Shown: one piece after another, positions 37,536 through 46,721 of the stretch | How the letters are laid out: every line of letters begins with the position of its first letter | How positions within the stretch are numbered: the first letter of the stretch is position 1 | Assembly (NCBI GenBank): GCA_945870185.1 | Contig: CAMBRK010000025.1 | Span: forward strand, 1-52,286 | DNA: 52,286 nucleotides | Source of the DNA: Aureispira sp. CCB-QB1 | GTDB lineage: Bacteria > Bacteroidota > Bacteroidia > Chitinophagales > Saprospiraceae | Direction of reading: 5' to 3' | Notes under the pieces: model-generated | What the model saw: only the letters and a program-made list of their open reading frames with translations | Database searches by the model: none | Told to the model about the DNA's origin: nothing | Position numbers and translations under genes: made by a program

Positions 37536-38699
37536 TTGTTTACCATTGGCATGAAGATGGTACCTGTCCTTTTAGGTTGGTACCTTTACAATCTGACACA
37601 AAGCAAGCTAGTTTTAGGGTTTGTAGGTTTAAGTGAAGTTGTACCAGCCATATTATTTGCATTGCCGGCAGGAGTGAAGATAGATTCTAGTGATAAACGA
37701 TCACTTATCCTTAAGCTTTTGGCCTTTTACATTTTAATAGTGGCAAGTTTAGGGTTACTTACATCAGATTGGCTTCCAGGACTGTCGGTTAATATAAAAA
37801 TAGGACTCATCTTTTCTTTTGTGGCTTTCACGGGCATGGTAAGAGCATATATTTCTCCTGCCTTTTCAGCATTATTAGCTCAGTTAGTGCCCAAAGATGA
37901 TTTGGTTAAAGCTGCATCTGTCAATAGCATGAGTTGGTTGTTGGCTACTATCATCGGGTCTGTTCTTGCAGGTGTTTTGGTAAGCATTTGGTCAGAAAGT
38001 ATGGTCTTTATGCTGATCACCACACTTATCATTTTTGCTGTAATCGTATTTTATAATGTGGGTTCAAAACCTGTTAGTTATGATGCGACTAAGATCAAAA
38101 CCTGGGAAAGTGTGCGTGAAGGTTTAGACTTTGTTTGGAACCAAAAGGCATTGTTTGGTGCCATGAGTTTAGATATGTTCGCGGTATTGTTTGGTGGAGC
38201 GATTGCTTTACTACCTGTATTTGTAAAAGACATTCTAGCGGCGGGACCACATGCTTATGGTTTGTTGTTAGCAGCAACATACTCAGGAAATCTGGTATCC
38301 ATTCTTGTCCTGACAAAATATCCACTTAGAAATAATCAAGGAAGTAAATTGATTTATGCAGTGATTGGATTCGGAGTTTGTATGATTGTTTTTGCGTTTT
38401 CCAAATCATTAGTTCTTTCATTTTTGGCTTTGTTTGTGAGTGGTTTATTTGATGGTGTCAGTGTGATTATCCGGGGAACTATTTTTCAGATTTTGGTACC
38501 AGACCATATGCGTGGCAGAGTGTCTTCTGTTAATTCTATTTTTATCAATAGTAGTAATGAATTGGGTCAGTTTGAGAGTGGAGTTGCAGCAGCTGCCATG
38601 GGCACAGTTCCTTCGGTTGTTTTTGGAGGGATGATGACAATTTTAATATCCTTTTTTGCCAAGTGGAAAGTCCCTGCGCTTAAAAAATTGGAGTATTGA
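37536..38699 (+). CDS. MFS transporter, EntS/enterobactin-exporter-like
   Basis: 387 residues from TTG at 37536, the first conventional start. The frame is open back to 37461 and encodes PSKAQPWHIINQEFTFFLIT before it. This is the normal N-terminus and first half of helix 1 in this family, so the real start is probably a non-AUG codon, such as CTG at 37464 overlapping the previous stop. Twelve membrane segments are expected; GVKIDSSDKRSLIL and PDHMRGRVSSVNSIFINSSNELGQFESG are the family's cytoplasmic loops. Known members export siderophores or drugs. Ends near a strong bidirectional terminator. Confidence 0.85.
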   Translation: MFTIGMKMVPVLLGWYLYNLTQSKLVLGFVGLSEVVPAILFALPAGVKIDSSDKRSLILKLLAFYILIVASLGLLTSDWLPGLSVNIKIGLIFSFVAFTGMVRAYISPAFSALLAQLVPKDDLVKAASVNSMSWLLATIIGSVLAGVLVSIWSESMVFMLITTLIIFAVIVFYNVGSKPVSYDATKIKTWESVREGLDFVWNQKALFGAMSLDMFAVLFGGAIALLPVFVKDILAAGPHAYGLLLAATYSGNLVSILVLTKYPLRNNQGSKLIYAVIGFGVCMIVFAFSKSLVLSFLALFVSGLFDGVSVIIRGTIFQILVPDHMRGRVSSVNSIFINSSNELGQFESGVAAAAMGTVPSVVFGGMMTILISFFAKWKVPALKKLEY

Positions 38700-38755
38700 T
38701 TTTTTTTTTGAAGTTTTATTCTTGGTTTGGTTATTATAGTTTCATGACTACAAAC

Positions 38756-38787
38756 AAAAAAGGCAACTGATTAGAGTTGCCTTTTTT
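38756..38787. terminator. Bidirectional terminator between MFS and thioredoxin genes
   Basis: Perfect 13-bp arms AAAAAAGGCAACT (38756-38768) and its complement (38775-38787) with a 6-nt loop. Six A on one side and six T on the other give a U-tract in both directions, suiting the two converging genes. Confidence 0.95.
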
Positions 38788-38802
38788 ATTGGTATGGTCT
38801 TT

Positions 38803-39354
38803 TTATTTCTTTTTGATCATCTGCTCTACTCCAGCAGTAAATTCTTCTACGGTTGCCGTGTATCCAGTTTTACCAAGAGCTTCTATAGAATATTGATTTT
38901 TCGTGTCATCTTTGCTTAAGTTGAATACCCATATAGTAGGGTAGCCGCTTACTTGAAAAGCTTGCTGAAGATTTGCATTTTGTTGTTGAATATGTGGTGG
39001 AAGTGTCTTTCTTCTAGGGAAATCTAGTTCCACAAGAACTACATTTTTTTCAGCCCATGATTGAAACTCAGGCTTACTAAAAACACTTGCTACTAATCTT
39101 TTGCACCATCCACACCAGTCACTACCTGTGAAATTAGCTAAAATCGGTTTTCCTGTTTTTTTAGATAATGCATAAGCTTCATCAAGATTTACCAACCAGC
39201 CTGGATTTTCAGCTTTATATTCTTCAGGAGCTGATACAGCTTGCAATTGTGGATTATTACCTGCGTTATTTTGAGCATTTGAAAATTGAGCATTTACCAT
39301 CATAAATACCATAGTAAAGCCGAAAGAAATGTTTTTAATGGATTTTGTTATCAT
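38803..39354 (-). CDS. Secreted thioredoxin-fold protein (CGWC)
   Basis: 183 residues with a signal peptide (to about Ala27). The thioredoxin domain has FTGSDWCGWCKRL with Cys81 and Cys84 as the redox pair, followed by VELDFPRRKTLP and the cis-Pro segment GYPTIWVF. This is the DUF953/thioredoxin_7-like form common in Bacteroidota, expected to act in the periplasm on disulfides or haem-ligating cysteines. Transcribed alone, ending at the shared terminator. Confidence 0.92.
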   Translation of the reverse strand: MITKSIKNISFGFTMVFMMVNAQFSNAQNNAGNNPQLQAVSAPEEYKAENPGWLVNLDEAYALSKKTGKPILANFTGSDWCGWCKRLVASVFSKPEFQSWAEKNVVLVELDFPRRKTLPPHIQQQNANLQQAFQVSGYPTIWVFNLSKDDTKNQYSIEALGKTGYTATVEEFTAGVEQMIKKK

Positions 39355-39386
39355 TTTTAATTTTTAATATCTTTTAATTTAAACCA

Positions 39387-39394
39387 CAAAATTA
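39387..39394 (-). promoter_or_regulatory. Candidate -7 box for the thioredoxin gene
   Basis: The minus strand reads TAATTTTG, an exact TAnnTTTG match, 33 bp upstream of the start at 39354. No -33 TTTG at proper spacing. Confidence 0.5.
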
Positions 39395-39587
39395 ACTGTA
39401 AATTTCATATTTTATACATTATAAGAAATATTTAACTAAATACATTGAAATTTAACTCATATGTAAGGTAATGTTGACTAAAATGAAGGAATGTTGAATT
39501 ACAATTTTCATATTATCTTAGTGTAACAAATTCACTAAATTCAGGTAAAGTATAGTATGGGGAAAGTGGTAAGATAGTTAGAAAAAT

Positions 39588-39619
39588 GAGACCGGTCTAA
39601 TTCCCCTTGAACCGGTCTC
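39588..39619. repeat. GC-rich inverted repeat with two ACCGGTCT boxes 20 bp apart
   Basis: GAGACCGGT (39588-39596) and ACCGGTCTC (39611-39619) are 9-bp inverted arms with a 14-nt spacer. Direct copies of ACCGGTCT start at 39591 and 39611. On the minus strand the hairpin is followed by ATTTTTC, so it may serve as a terminator for the methyltransferase gene 200 bp away; alternatively it is an operator. The remainder of 39395-39822 is AT-rich without a gene. Confidence 0.55.
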
Positions 39620-39822
39620 GAGTAACAATTTGCTTAAGTATTCCTTAAATAAATCTGAACTGCTAGCTAATATTCCAATATCGTGCCAAAAAATGAAAAC
39701 ATTCGATTTATATTCAAAATACTAAGATAATCCATGGTGATTTTTGATTTATAAGTGACTAAATTAAATATTAGTAAAACAGATATTCAGAGTATTTTTT
39801 ATAAATATATTTTGTTATTTTG

Positions 39823-40626
39823 TTAGTTTCTTTGGCGTACTGCATCAAACATCAAAATGGCAGCACTAACAGAAACATTGATAGAGTCTATTTGACCTTT
39901 CATAGGAATCATTACATTTTTTGTTGCAGCAGAGATCCACTCTTCACTCAATCCTGTAGACTCTGTACCCACTACGATAGCCGTGGGCAATTTAAAGTCA
40001 ATCTCATAGTATGGAACAGAGTAATCTGATAATGTGGCACAGATTATATTTATTTTATGCTCTTGCAAGTAAGTTATAATATCGGTGGTTGTGCCATAAG
40101 CCATCTGATTGGTAAAAACACAACCTACACTAGATCTTATGATGTTAGGGTTGTATACATCGGTATTGGGGTTGGCCACGATAAAAGCATCTATCCCTGC
40201 AGCATCGGCTGTTCTCATGATAGCACCAATATTTCCCGGCTTCTCAGGTGCTTCTGCTACAAGGATCAAAGGTAATTTGTTATTTAGTTGTAAATGGCTC
40301 AGCTCAAGGCTTTTTGCATAAAAGATGGCTATGACACCTTCTGTACCTTCGCGATATGCTATTTTATTGTAAACCAAATTGGTAACTTCTATCATTTCTG
40401 TCTCATATAGAATCGAACCATATAGATCATGAAGTATATTATACGTCACAATCGTAGGATTAAAAATGATAGTTTTAACTTTGTAGTCACCTTTAATGGC
40501 CAAAAGTATTTCACGCTGACCTTCTACGACAAAAAAACCAGATTCTTTGCGAGCTTTAGATTTATCAGATAAAGTAACGATACTTTTTATAAGTGGATTG
40601 ACAGGGCTCGAAATGGATTTAATCAT
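39823..40626 (-). CDS. TrmH/SpoU-family RNA 2'-O-methyltransferase
   Basis: 267 residues from the ATG at 40626. The frame continues upstream to 40719 but that would overlap the preceding gene, and MIKSISSPVNPLIKSIVTLS is the natural family N-terminus. SpoU motifs are complete: motif 1 EKPGNIGAIMRTADAAG, motif 2 AIVVGTESTGLSEEW, motif 3 VMIPMKGQIDSINVSVSAA. The N-terminal about 85 residues form the substrate-binding domain. Known role: SAM-dependent 2'-O-methylation of rRNA or tRNA by a trefoil-knot enzyme. Starts 10 bp after the zincin lipoprotein stop. Confidence 0.92.
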   Translation of the reverse strand: MIKSISSPVNPLIKSIVTLSDKSKARKESGFFVVEGQREILLAIKGDYKVKTIIFNPTIVTYNILHDLYGSILYETEMIEVTNLVYNKIAYREGTEGVIAIFYAKSLELSHLQLNNKLPLILVAEAPEKPGNIGAIMRTADAAGIDAFIVANPNTDVYNPNIIRSSVGCVFTNQMAYGTTTDIITYLQEHKINIICATLSDYSVPYYEIDFKLPTAIVVGTESTGLSEEWISAATKNVMIPMKGQIDSINVSVSAAILMFDAVRQRN

Positions 40627-40636
40627 AAATGTTAAG

Positions 40637-41671
40637 TTAAAGGGTCTTAAGTTTAGCAAGAATTTTTTGAATGAGTATTTTTCCATCTTTGGAAAATTTT
40701 CCATACTCATTTTTATCATAAGCCAATAATGCCAACATAAAATTATCAGCCATGATTTCGTCAGGGTGAATGATATATTGGGTATTGTCTTTTATCTTGG
40801 TAAAAAATGTGGGAGTAGACTGCATGGGCAATAAAGTTTGACCTGTTGTAGTCGATTTTGCCACATAGTGATCGCCTTTATCATCTAAACTGTACAAATC
40901 AAAATGTAGATAGTCAAAAAAGTTAGGTTTTTTTGGATCGTAAACTTTTGATTTACTGGTGATTAATGGTATAGCTTTAACCATTTCACCATCTTTCTCC
41001 AAATCTATGACATATTGGTAACTTACTCCATCTGGATTGTTTAGCAAAACATCTTGAAGTGAAGTATTAAGCTTTACAGGTTTATTGGATTTTTTGAAAC
41101 CTATATATTCATACAATTCATTTCTCCATGGTTCATTATATCTGGATAGTACATGGAAAGTTTCGTGAATCATCACAGGTAGTTGCCTTTCATCATTGAA
41201 ATCTTTAAAAATATTTTCAGGTATCATAATGTTTTTGCCACTTGTATAATACACATCATTACCGTAATGCTTCGTTTTTACTTTAATAAGCCTCATACCA
41301 CCAGGGAAGATTCTTGGACTCAATGTATCACAAAGACTTTTTACCGATTTGAATAATTGTTGCATTTTTAGTTTTTCTTCCATAGTCCAGTTTGAAACTT
41401 GTTTCTTGATATAGGACTTAAATTCAGGTTTCAGTTTATCTGGATTTAACTCAGGATAATTTGTTTTCATTTGTATCTGCATTTCTGCTTTTGACAATTG
41501 TTCAAAATATCCATCAATATCATCTTGTATAATAGCCGTAGATGCTTCTATGCTATCTAAAAAAGTAATCAATGCTGGTTTTGCGCCAGATGTAGGTAAC
41601 TCTTTTACCTTATTGGTCTTGCACCCTATGGTCAAGGCAATAAATAAAATTGTAAATCTTAAAGTCAACAT
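40637..41671 (-). CDS. Lipoprotein with HExxH zincin motif, uncharacterised
   Basis: 344 residues. Leader ends LTIGC (Cys17), so a lipoprotein. A zinc-protease-like motif, VMIHETFHVLSRYN, carries His169, Glu170 and His173. A late IIHPDEIMADNF segment (301-311, Glu305) could give the third ligand as in gluzincins. I do not recognise the family name. The domain in front (about 40-120) is helical and charged. Probably a surface or periplasmic peptidase, or a protein with a structural zinc site. Same strand and close spacing suggest co-transcription with the methyltransferase. Confidence 0.72.
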   Translation of the reverse strand: MLTLRFTILFIALTIGCKTNKVKELPTSGAKPALITFLDSIEASTAIIQDDIDGYFEQLSKAEMQIQMKTNYPELNPDKLKPEFKSYIKKQVSNWTMEEKLKMQQLFKSVKSLCDTLSPRIFPGGMRLIKVKTKHYGNDVYYTSGKNIMIPENIFKDFNDERQLPVMIHETFHVLSRYNEPWRNELYEYIGFKKSNKPVKLNTSLQDVLLNNPDGVSYQYVIDLEKDGEMVKAIPLITSKSKVYDPKKPNFFDYLHFDLYSLDDKGDHYVAKSTTTGQTLLPMQSTPTFFTKIKDNTQYIIHPDEIMADNFMLALLAYDKNEYGKFSKDGKILIQKILAKLKTL

Positions 41672-41794
41672 ATTTTTAAATATCTTTTAGTTAAACTTAG
41701 GGTAAATTGGATTGTAAAAAAAAAATTAAGTAGTTTCATTTAGCTATAAATTAAAGATGGTGAATCTGTTACCATAATTCATCAAAACTTTGAA

Positions 41795-42184
41795 CTATTT
41801 ATTATTACTCTCTAAAAGTTCGGCTTCCATTCCTTTTAGGATATAAAAAGCGGTTTTGGGATTGGTTGCTAAAGGGATATTATGCACATCACATAATCTC
41901 ATTAGCATTTGCACATCAGGCTCGTGTGGATGCTTATCAAGAGGATCTCTAAAGAATATGACAACATCGATAAATCCTGTAGCTAATAAAGCTGCTATCT
42001 GAGCATCACCGCCTTTAGGTCCAGATAGTAAACATTCAACATTAAAACCTTCTTTACTGATATGACCTCCAGTCGTTCCAGTAGCATATATTTTTGTTTT
42101 AGAAAGGAAGCTTTTGTTAGCCACTACGAATGACACCATTTCAGGTTTTTTGCCATCATGAGCTATTAATCCTATGTTTATCAT
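41795..42184 (-). CDS. mgsA: Methylglyoxal synthase
   Basis: 129 residues. Converts dihydroxyacetone phosphate to methylglyoxal and phosphate, a bypass that relieves sugar-phosphate stress. Seen: IGLIAHDGKKPEM (4-16), YATGTTGGHI with phosphate-binding Thr residues, LLSGPKGGDAQIAALLA (52-68) with the catalytic Asp, and FFRDPLDKHPHEPDVQ. The C-terminal RLCDVHNIPLATNPKTA is also conserved. Slightly shorter than the E. coli enzyme (152). Divergent from the S9 peptidase gene with a 69-bp gap. Confidence 0.96.
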   Translation of the reverse strand: MINIGLIAHDGKKPEMVSFVVANKSFLSKTKIYATGTTGGHISKEGFNVECLLSGPKGGDAQIAALLATGFIDVVIFFRDPLDKHPHEPDVQMLMRLCDVHNIPLATNPKTAFYILKGMEAELLESNNK

Positions 42185-42253
42185 ATCGAAAATAAATTTA
42201 TTCGTATTTTTACAAAATTTTTTAAAACCAAGTTTTATTTAAACCACAATATT

Positions 42254-45079
42254 ATGAATTTCAATCTTAAATTTTGCAGACTTAACTTTATTTTTGCAAT
42301 ATTTATCATCAGTGTGTCTTTTAGCTTTAACAAACTCAGTGCGCAGAGTCTTAAAAAGATGAGCCCTGAAGTCTACAGCCAATGGAATAAAATACGAAAT
42401 GTAAGTATTTCAGATTCGGCATCTGCTGTTCTTTATACTATCGAAAAAGAAATAGGAGACACAAAAGCCGCTGTTTATCTTCCCCAAAAAGATCAAACGT
42501 TGTTTTTTGACAAAATATCTAAGGTCACATTAGACCCAAAAGGGAAGGTTCTTATTTACAAGCATTCTATAGGATATGATAGTCTAAGATCTTTAAAAAA
42601 GAAAAAAACTCCTAAAGACAAATTGCCAATGGATAGCTTATCTATTTATAATCTTGAAAACCAAACAAAAATAACATTTGTCGAAGTAGATGATTTTTTA
42701 ACTGCTCCAGAGTATGGTCATTATGTTTTTATCTCTAAAAAAATAAAAAACAACCAAGATTCTTTAAAGATCTCCGACAAAAGTGTACTAAAAGATAGCT
42801 TGTCAAATAAAAGTGATAAGAAAGAATTATGTGATGCTAAAGCTTTATTGATTGTAAATTTGAACGACAATAAAATAGATACCATCTTAAATATCAAAGA
42901 GTTTTCGGTGGCTAAAAATGAACCTTACTTAGCATATAGCCAATGTTTTGGCGATACATCTTTGGTTTACAAAGTCTTTTTGTTAGATCTGTCTACAAAC
43001 ATGAAAACAGCAATTTCTGAAGAATTCAAGCATGTCGATGCAGTCAGCATCAATGATCAAGGTCAAAATGTAGCATATCTTGGATTGAAATCGAAGTCTC
43101 AGGTACATCAAAAACCTTTCAAAATATATTTGTACAGCTCTAAAGATTCTACCATCACCAATTTTTGCGACACCACATTGTGTAACCTGACTACAGATTG
43201 GGTCATAAGTGCCCACAAAAAAATAACATGGTCAGAGTCAGGAAATCGATTATTTTTTGGAGTAGCTCCGATTTTGCCTGAAAAAGATACTATGTTACTG
43301 GAAGATGAGATAGTTAATGTTGAGATTTGGCATCATGATTCGCCAAAACTTTATTCGGAGATGGAAACAACACAAGAAGCCGATTTGAAACGAAGTTATT
43401 CATTCATGTATGATATCTTAGAAAGGACTCCTTTACAACTTGAAAATTTGGATTTAGAAAAGAGTTTGACTTCTTCCAAAGGAGATGGTAGGTATGTGTT
43501 ACAAATCAGAAATCATCCATATCAGAAAATGGTCACTTGGTTGGGAGAGCATCCCAAGGATATGGTACTTTTGGATACAAAAACTAAAGAAACATTACTT
43601 ATTGCCACTGAAGAGCCAGGCAATCCACAATTTTCTCCTTCAGGACGTTATATATACTGGTGGAACAGACAAGACTCTATTTGGAAGACATTCGATACAG
43701 AGAAAAAAATATTGAGTGTCTTGGGTTTGTGGTCTATCAGTTCCTTTCATGACGAATTGAATGATGTTCCTCAAAAAGCAAACGCTTATGGAGTAGCAGG
43801 GTGGCTTCCAGGTGACAGCATTGCTATAGTTTATGACAGATATGATCTTTGGCAGCTTAAACCTTCCAATCCCATAGATAGTAAGCAGCTTACATTTGGT
43901 CGAGATAAAAAAGATGTACATAGATACATAAAATTGAACCCTGATGCTCAATTTCTACCCAAAGATAATATATTACTTCATGTTTTTAATGAAAGAACAA
44001 AAGCAGATAGTTACAAACTGTATCATGGTGAAAAGGACTCAACAATAGTCCTTTTGCAAGGTGATTTTAAACTTCAGCAAAATATATCTAAGGGTAAGCA
44101 TAGCACAGGAGTCATTTTTACCAAAGAAAGTTTTGAGCTATTTCCTGATTTATGGATGAGTGATACCACATTTTCTGCGCCTAAAAAAATATCGGATGTT
44201 AATCCACAGCAAAAGGATTATGCTTGGGGAAGAGTGGAATTGATTTCTTGGAAAAATTACCGCGGTAAGCAAAATGAAGGGTTACTTTATTACCCAGCCG
44301 ATTATAATCCCGAAAATAAGTATCCCATGATAGTCAATTTTTATGAAAAAAGTTCACATGAATTATATAAACATAAGGCACCTGAAGCTCACAGATCTAC
44401 TATAAACTACAGTTATTACACTAATAAAGGATACTTCGTATTCAATCCTGATATCACTTATACTACAGGGCAGCCTGGCGAAGATTGTGTCAATGCAGTG
44501 GAAAGTGGCGTAGACTTTTTGGTAAAACAAGGGTTCATAGATGAAAAAAAGATTGCGCTGCAAGGACATAGTTGGGGCGGATATCAAGTCGCATACTTGC
44601 TTACAAAATCTGAAAGATATAGATGTGCCGAGTCTGGAGCACCTGTAGTGAACATGGTGAGTGCTTATGGAGGTATCAGATGGGAATCGGGGATGAGTCG
44701 TATGTTTCAGTATGAAAAGGCGCAGTCAAGATTAGGAGCCACTTTATGGGAGAATCCATCATTGTATCATAAAAATTCTCCTATTTACGAAATGCCCAAT
44801 GTCAACGCTCCTATACTCATTATGCATAATGATGAAGATGGAGCAGTGCCATGGTATCAGGGTATTGAATATTATATGGCGCTCAGACGTCTCGGAAAAC
44901 CTGCCTGGTTATTAAATTATAACAACGAGCCTCATTGGCCGGTTAAATGGCAAAATAGACTAGATTTTAATATCCGCATGGAGCAGTTTTTTGATCATTT
45001 TCTATTGGATAAGCCCATGCCGTTATGGATGAAAGAAGGTAATACTCCATTAACCAAAGGCATTCTAAATAAGTATTGA
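42254..45079 (+). CDS. Secreted S9 prolyl-oligopeptidase family serine peptidase
   Basis: 941 residues. A signal peptide ends near SAQS (about residue 32). A beta-propeller-like region occupies about 40-660. The C-terminal alpha/beta-hydrolase domain has Ser773 in LQGHSWGGYQ, Asp862 in HNDEDGAVPW and His894 in NNEPHWPV, the S9 triad. The large propeller and periplasmic location are like Bacteroidota dipeptidyl-peptidase or acylaminoacyl-peptidase homologues; the exact specificity is unknown. The next gene starts 4 bp downstream. Confidence 0.92.
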   Translation: MNFNLKFCRLNFIFAIFIISVSFSFNKLSAQSLKKMSPEVYSQWNKIRNVSISDSASAVLYTIEKEIGDTKAAVYLPQKDQTLFFDKISKVTLDPKGKVLIYKHSIGYDSLRSLKKKKTPKDKLPMDSLSIYNLENQTKITFVEVDDFLTAPEYGHYVFISKKIKNNQDSLKISDKSVLKDSLSNKSDKKELCDAKALLIVNLNDNKIDTILNIKEFSVAKNEPYLAYSQCFGDTSLVYKVFLLDLSTNMKTAISEEFKHVDAVSINDQGQNVAYLGLKSKSQVHQKPFKIYLYSSKDSTITNFCDTTLCNLTTDWVISAHKKITWSESGNRLFFGVAPILPEKDTMLLEDEIVNVEIWHHDSPKLYSEMETTQEADLKRSYSFMYDILERTPLQLENLDLEKSLTSSKGDGRYVLQIRNHPYQKMVTWLGEHPKDMVLLDTKTKETLLIATEEPGNPQFSPSGRYIYWWNRQDSIWKTFDTEKKILSVLGLWSISSFHDELNDVPQKANAYGVAGWLPGDSIAIVYDRYDLWQLKPSNPIDSKQLTFGRDKKDVHRYIKLNPDAQFLPKDNILLHVFNERTKADSYKLYHGEKDSTIVLLQGDFKLQQNISKGKHSTGVIFTKESFELFPDLWMSDTTFSAPKKISDVNPQQKDYAWGRVELISWKNYRGKQNEGLLYYPADYNPENKYPMIVNFYEKSSHELYKHKAPEAHRSTINYSYYTNKGYFVFNPDITYTTGQPGEDCVNAVESGVDFLVKQGFIDEKKIALQGHSWGGYQVAYLLTKSERYRCAESGAPVVNMVSAYGGIRWESGMSRMFQYEKAQSRLGATLWENPSLYHKNSPIYEMPNVNAPILIMHNDEDGAVPWYQGIEYYMALRRLGKPAWLLNYNNEPHWPVKWQNRLDFNIRMEQFFDHFLLDKPMPLWMKEGNTPLTKGILNKY

Positions 45080-45083
45080 TCAC

Positions 45084-45602
45084 TTGAGTACATTCAAAAG
45101 TAGATTAGAAAGCGGACACTCCAAAGAAATCACGGCGTCTATTGTTGCTGATGTCAAAAATGCTTCGGATAGGGTTTACGAATTGATGGACTGTTTTTTT
45201 TCTGATGACTGGCGTTTATCTCAAAGGGCAGCCTGGCCTGTGGGAATCATAGGTGAAAACCATCCAAAGTGGATGATTCCTTTTATGGAACAGATGATTG
45301 CTCTTTTGAAGGCACCCAAGCATGATGCAGTCATCAGGAATACCGTACGACTTTGGCAAAACATGGAGATTCCTGAAGTTTGGCAAGGGGAGATTTTTGA
45401 ACTTTGTTTTGGGTTTGTCACTACACCAACTACTCCTATTGCAATTAAAGCTTTCAGTATGACGGTTTGTGAAAATATAAGCAAAAACTATCCTGAACTC
45501 CAACAAGAATTAATCTTAGCGATAGAGGACCAAATGGAGTTTGGTTCTCCAGGTGTAAAAAACAGAGGTCAGAAGTTATTGAAAAAGCTTAAAAGAAATT
45601 AA
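45084..45602 (+). CDS. HEAT-like alpha-helical protein
   Basis: 172 residues from a TTG start at 45084; no ATG or GTG lies nearby in frame and the resulting MSTFKSRLESGHSKEIT looks natural. Sequence is all-helical with repeat-like segments (SDDWRLSQRAAWPVGIIGENHP and PKHDAVIRNTVRLWQNMEIPE), resembling HEAT-type scaffolds. Such proteins are sometimes labelled adenylosuccinate lyase in databases, but no catalytic motif is visible. Four bp after the S9 gene, so co-transcribed; three bp before the converging fmt stop. Confidence 0.65.
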   Translation: MSTFKSRLESGHSKEITASIVADVKNASDRVYELMDCFFSDDWRLSQRAAWPVGIIGENHPKWMIPFMEQMIALLKAPKHDAVIRNTVRLWQNMEIPEVWQGEIFELCFGFVTTPTTPIAIKAFSMTVCENISKNYPELQQELILAIEDQMEFGSPGVKNRGQKLLKKLKRN

Positions 45603-45605
45603 CAC

Positions 45606-46529
45606 TCAGCTGATTTCAAATACTTTATGACCATTTAGAAATTCGTGTATTTCCATCACTTTTTTTCCTTCGGGTTTTATCGTTATGAATTGTATAAAAC
45701 CGTCCTGACATTTTACTTTGAGCATCTTTTTTTGGTCAGAGATGATATATCCGGATTGATTTGCATCATCCATACTAAGTTCAAAATTTGATTTCAAGAC
45801 TTTCATTTCTTTTCCATCTGCGTAGCACCAAGCAGCAGGGTAGGGACTCAGCCCTCTGATAAAGTCATACACTTTTTTTACAGGCTGGTCAAAGTTAATT
45901 TTGCAGGTTTCGTGAAAAATTTTAGGAGCAGGTGTAGCTTCGTCATCATTTTGGGCTATATAATGTACATTTCCAGATTCTAGCATTTTGACCGTGTCCA
46001 AGATGACGTTTGCTCCCATAGCCATCATTTTGTCATGCAAAGAACCGGCGTTATCGTCTTCTTTGATATCGATGCTCTTTCTGATGAGAATATCTCCGGT
46101 GTCGATCTCATGTTTTAGTTTAAAGCTTGTGACACCTGTGGTACTTTCACCTTGTATAATGGCATGATTGATCGGTGCGGCACCCCGATATTTGGGTAGC
46201 AAGCTGCCGTGTAAGTTATATGTACCCAAAGGCGGCATATTCCAAACGACTTCAGGTAGCATTCTGAAAGCAACCACTATCTGAAGATCAGCATGGTATG
46301 ATTTTAAAGTTTCTACAAATGCCGGAGATTTTAGGTTGGTGGGCTGAAGCACAGGTATATTTTGGCTTACCGCATATTTTTTTACGGGCGACTCTATGAG
46401 GGTTTTTCCGCCACGCCCGCCGTAACTATCGGTCGATGTAACCACTGCCACCACTTGGTATCCATGTTGAACTAAAATCTCCAAACTTGGGACAGCAAAT
46501 TGGGGTGTACCCATAAAAATGATTCTCAT
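45606..46529 (-). CDS. fmt: Methionyl-tRNA formyltransferase
   Basis: 307 residues, family-typical. Formylates initiator Met-tRNA using 10-formyl-tetrahydrofolate. Seen: IIFMGTPQFAVPSLEIL (3-19), the catalytic segment YNLHGSLLPKYRGAAPINHA (about 106-125) with Asn and His, and the EIDTGDILIRK loop with the catalytic Asp. The C-terminal domain holds FIRGLSPYPAAWC. The gene converges with the HEAT-like gene. Confidence 0.96.
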   Translation of the reverse strand: MRIIFMGTPQFAVPSLEILVQHGYQVVAVVTSTDSYGGRGGKTLIESPVKKYAVSQNIPVLQPTNLKSPAFVETLKSYHADLQIVVAFRMLPEVVWNMPPLGTYNLHGSLLPKYRGAAPINHAIIQGESTTGVTSFKLKHEIDTGDILIRKSIDIKEDDNAGSLHDKMMAMGANVILDTVKMLESGNVHYIAQNDDEATPAPKIFHETCKINFDQPVKKVYDFIRGLSPYPAAWCYADGKEMKVLKSNFELSMDDANQSGYIISDQKKMLKVKCQDGFIQFITIKPEGKKVMEIHEFLNGHKVFEIS

Positions 46530-46635
46530 CCTGTATATTTATTAAAGTTGCTGCAAAGGTACTTTAAAACACCATAAGATAAAAATGCATTGATCCGAGA
46601 TTTATGGAGTTTCATTACTTTCTTTTAAGTGCGTC

Positions 46636-46721
46636 AGTGGGAACTCGTGGGAACTCACTGGGAACTCGTGGGAACTCAGTCGGAACTCAGTCGGAACTCA
46701 GTCGGAATGCGGTCGGAATGC
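46636..46721. repeat. Minisatellite of eight 10-11 bp units
   Basis: Units: AGTGGGAACTC, GTGGGAACTC, ACTGGGAACTC, GTGGGAACTC, AGTCGGAACTC twice, AGTCGGAATGC, GGTCGGAATGC. The shift of unit sequence from left to right suggests stepwise duplication. Far richer in G than the surrounding DNA. A 77-codon frame crosses it (46604-46837) but the protein looks like translated repeat. Two copies of TCTCGTCCTA follow near 46810. Confidence 0.85.
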
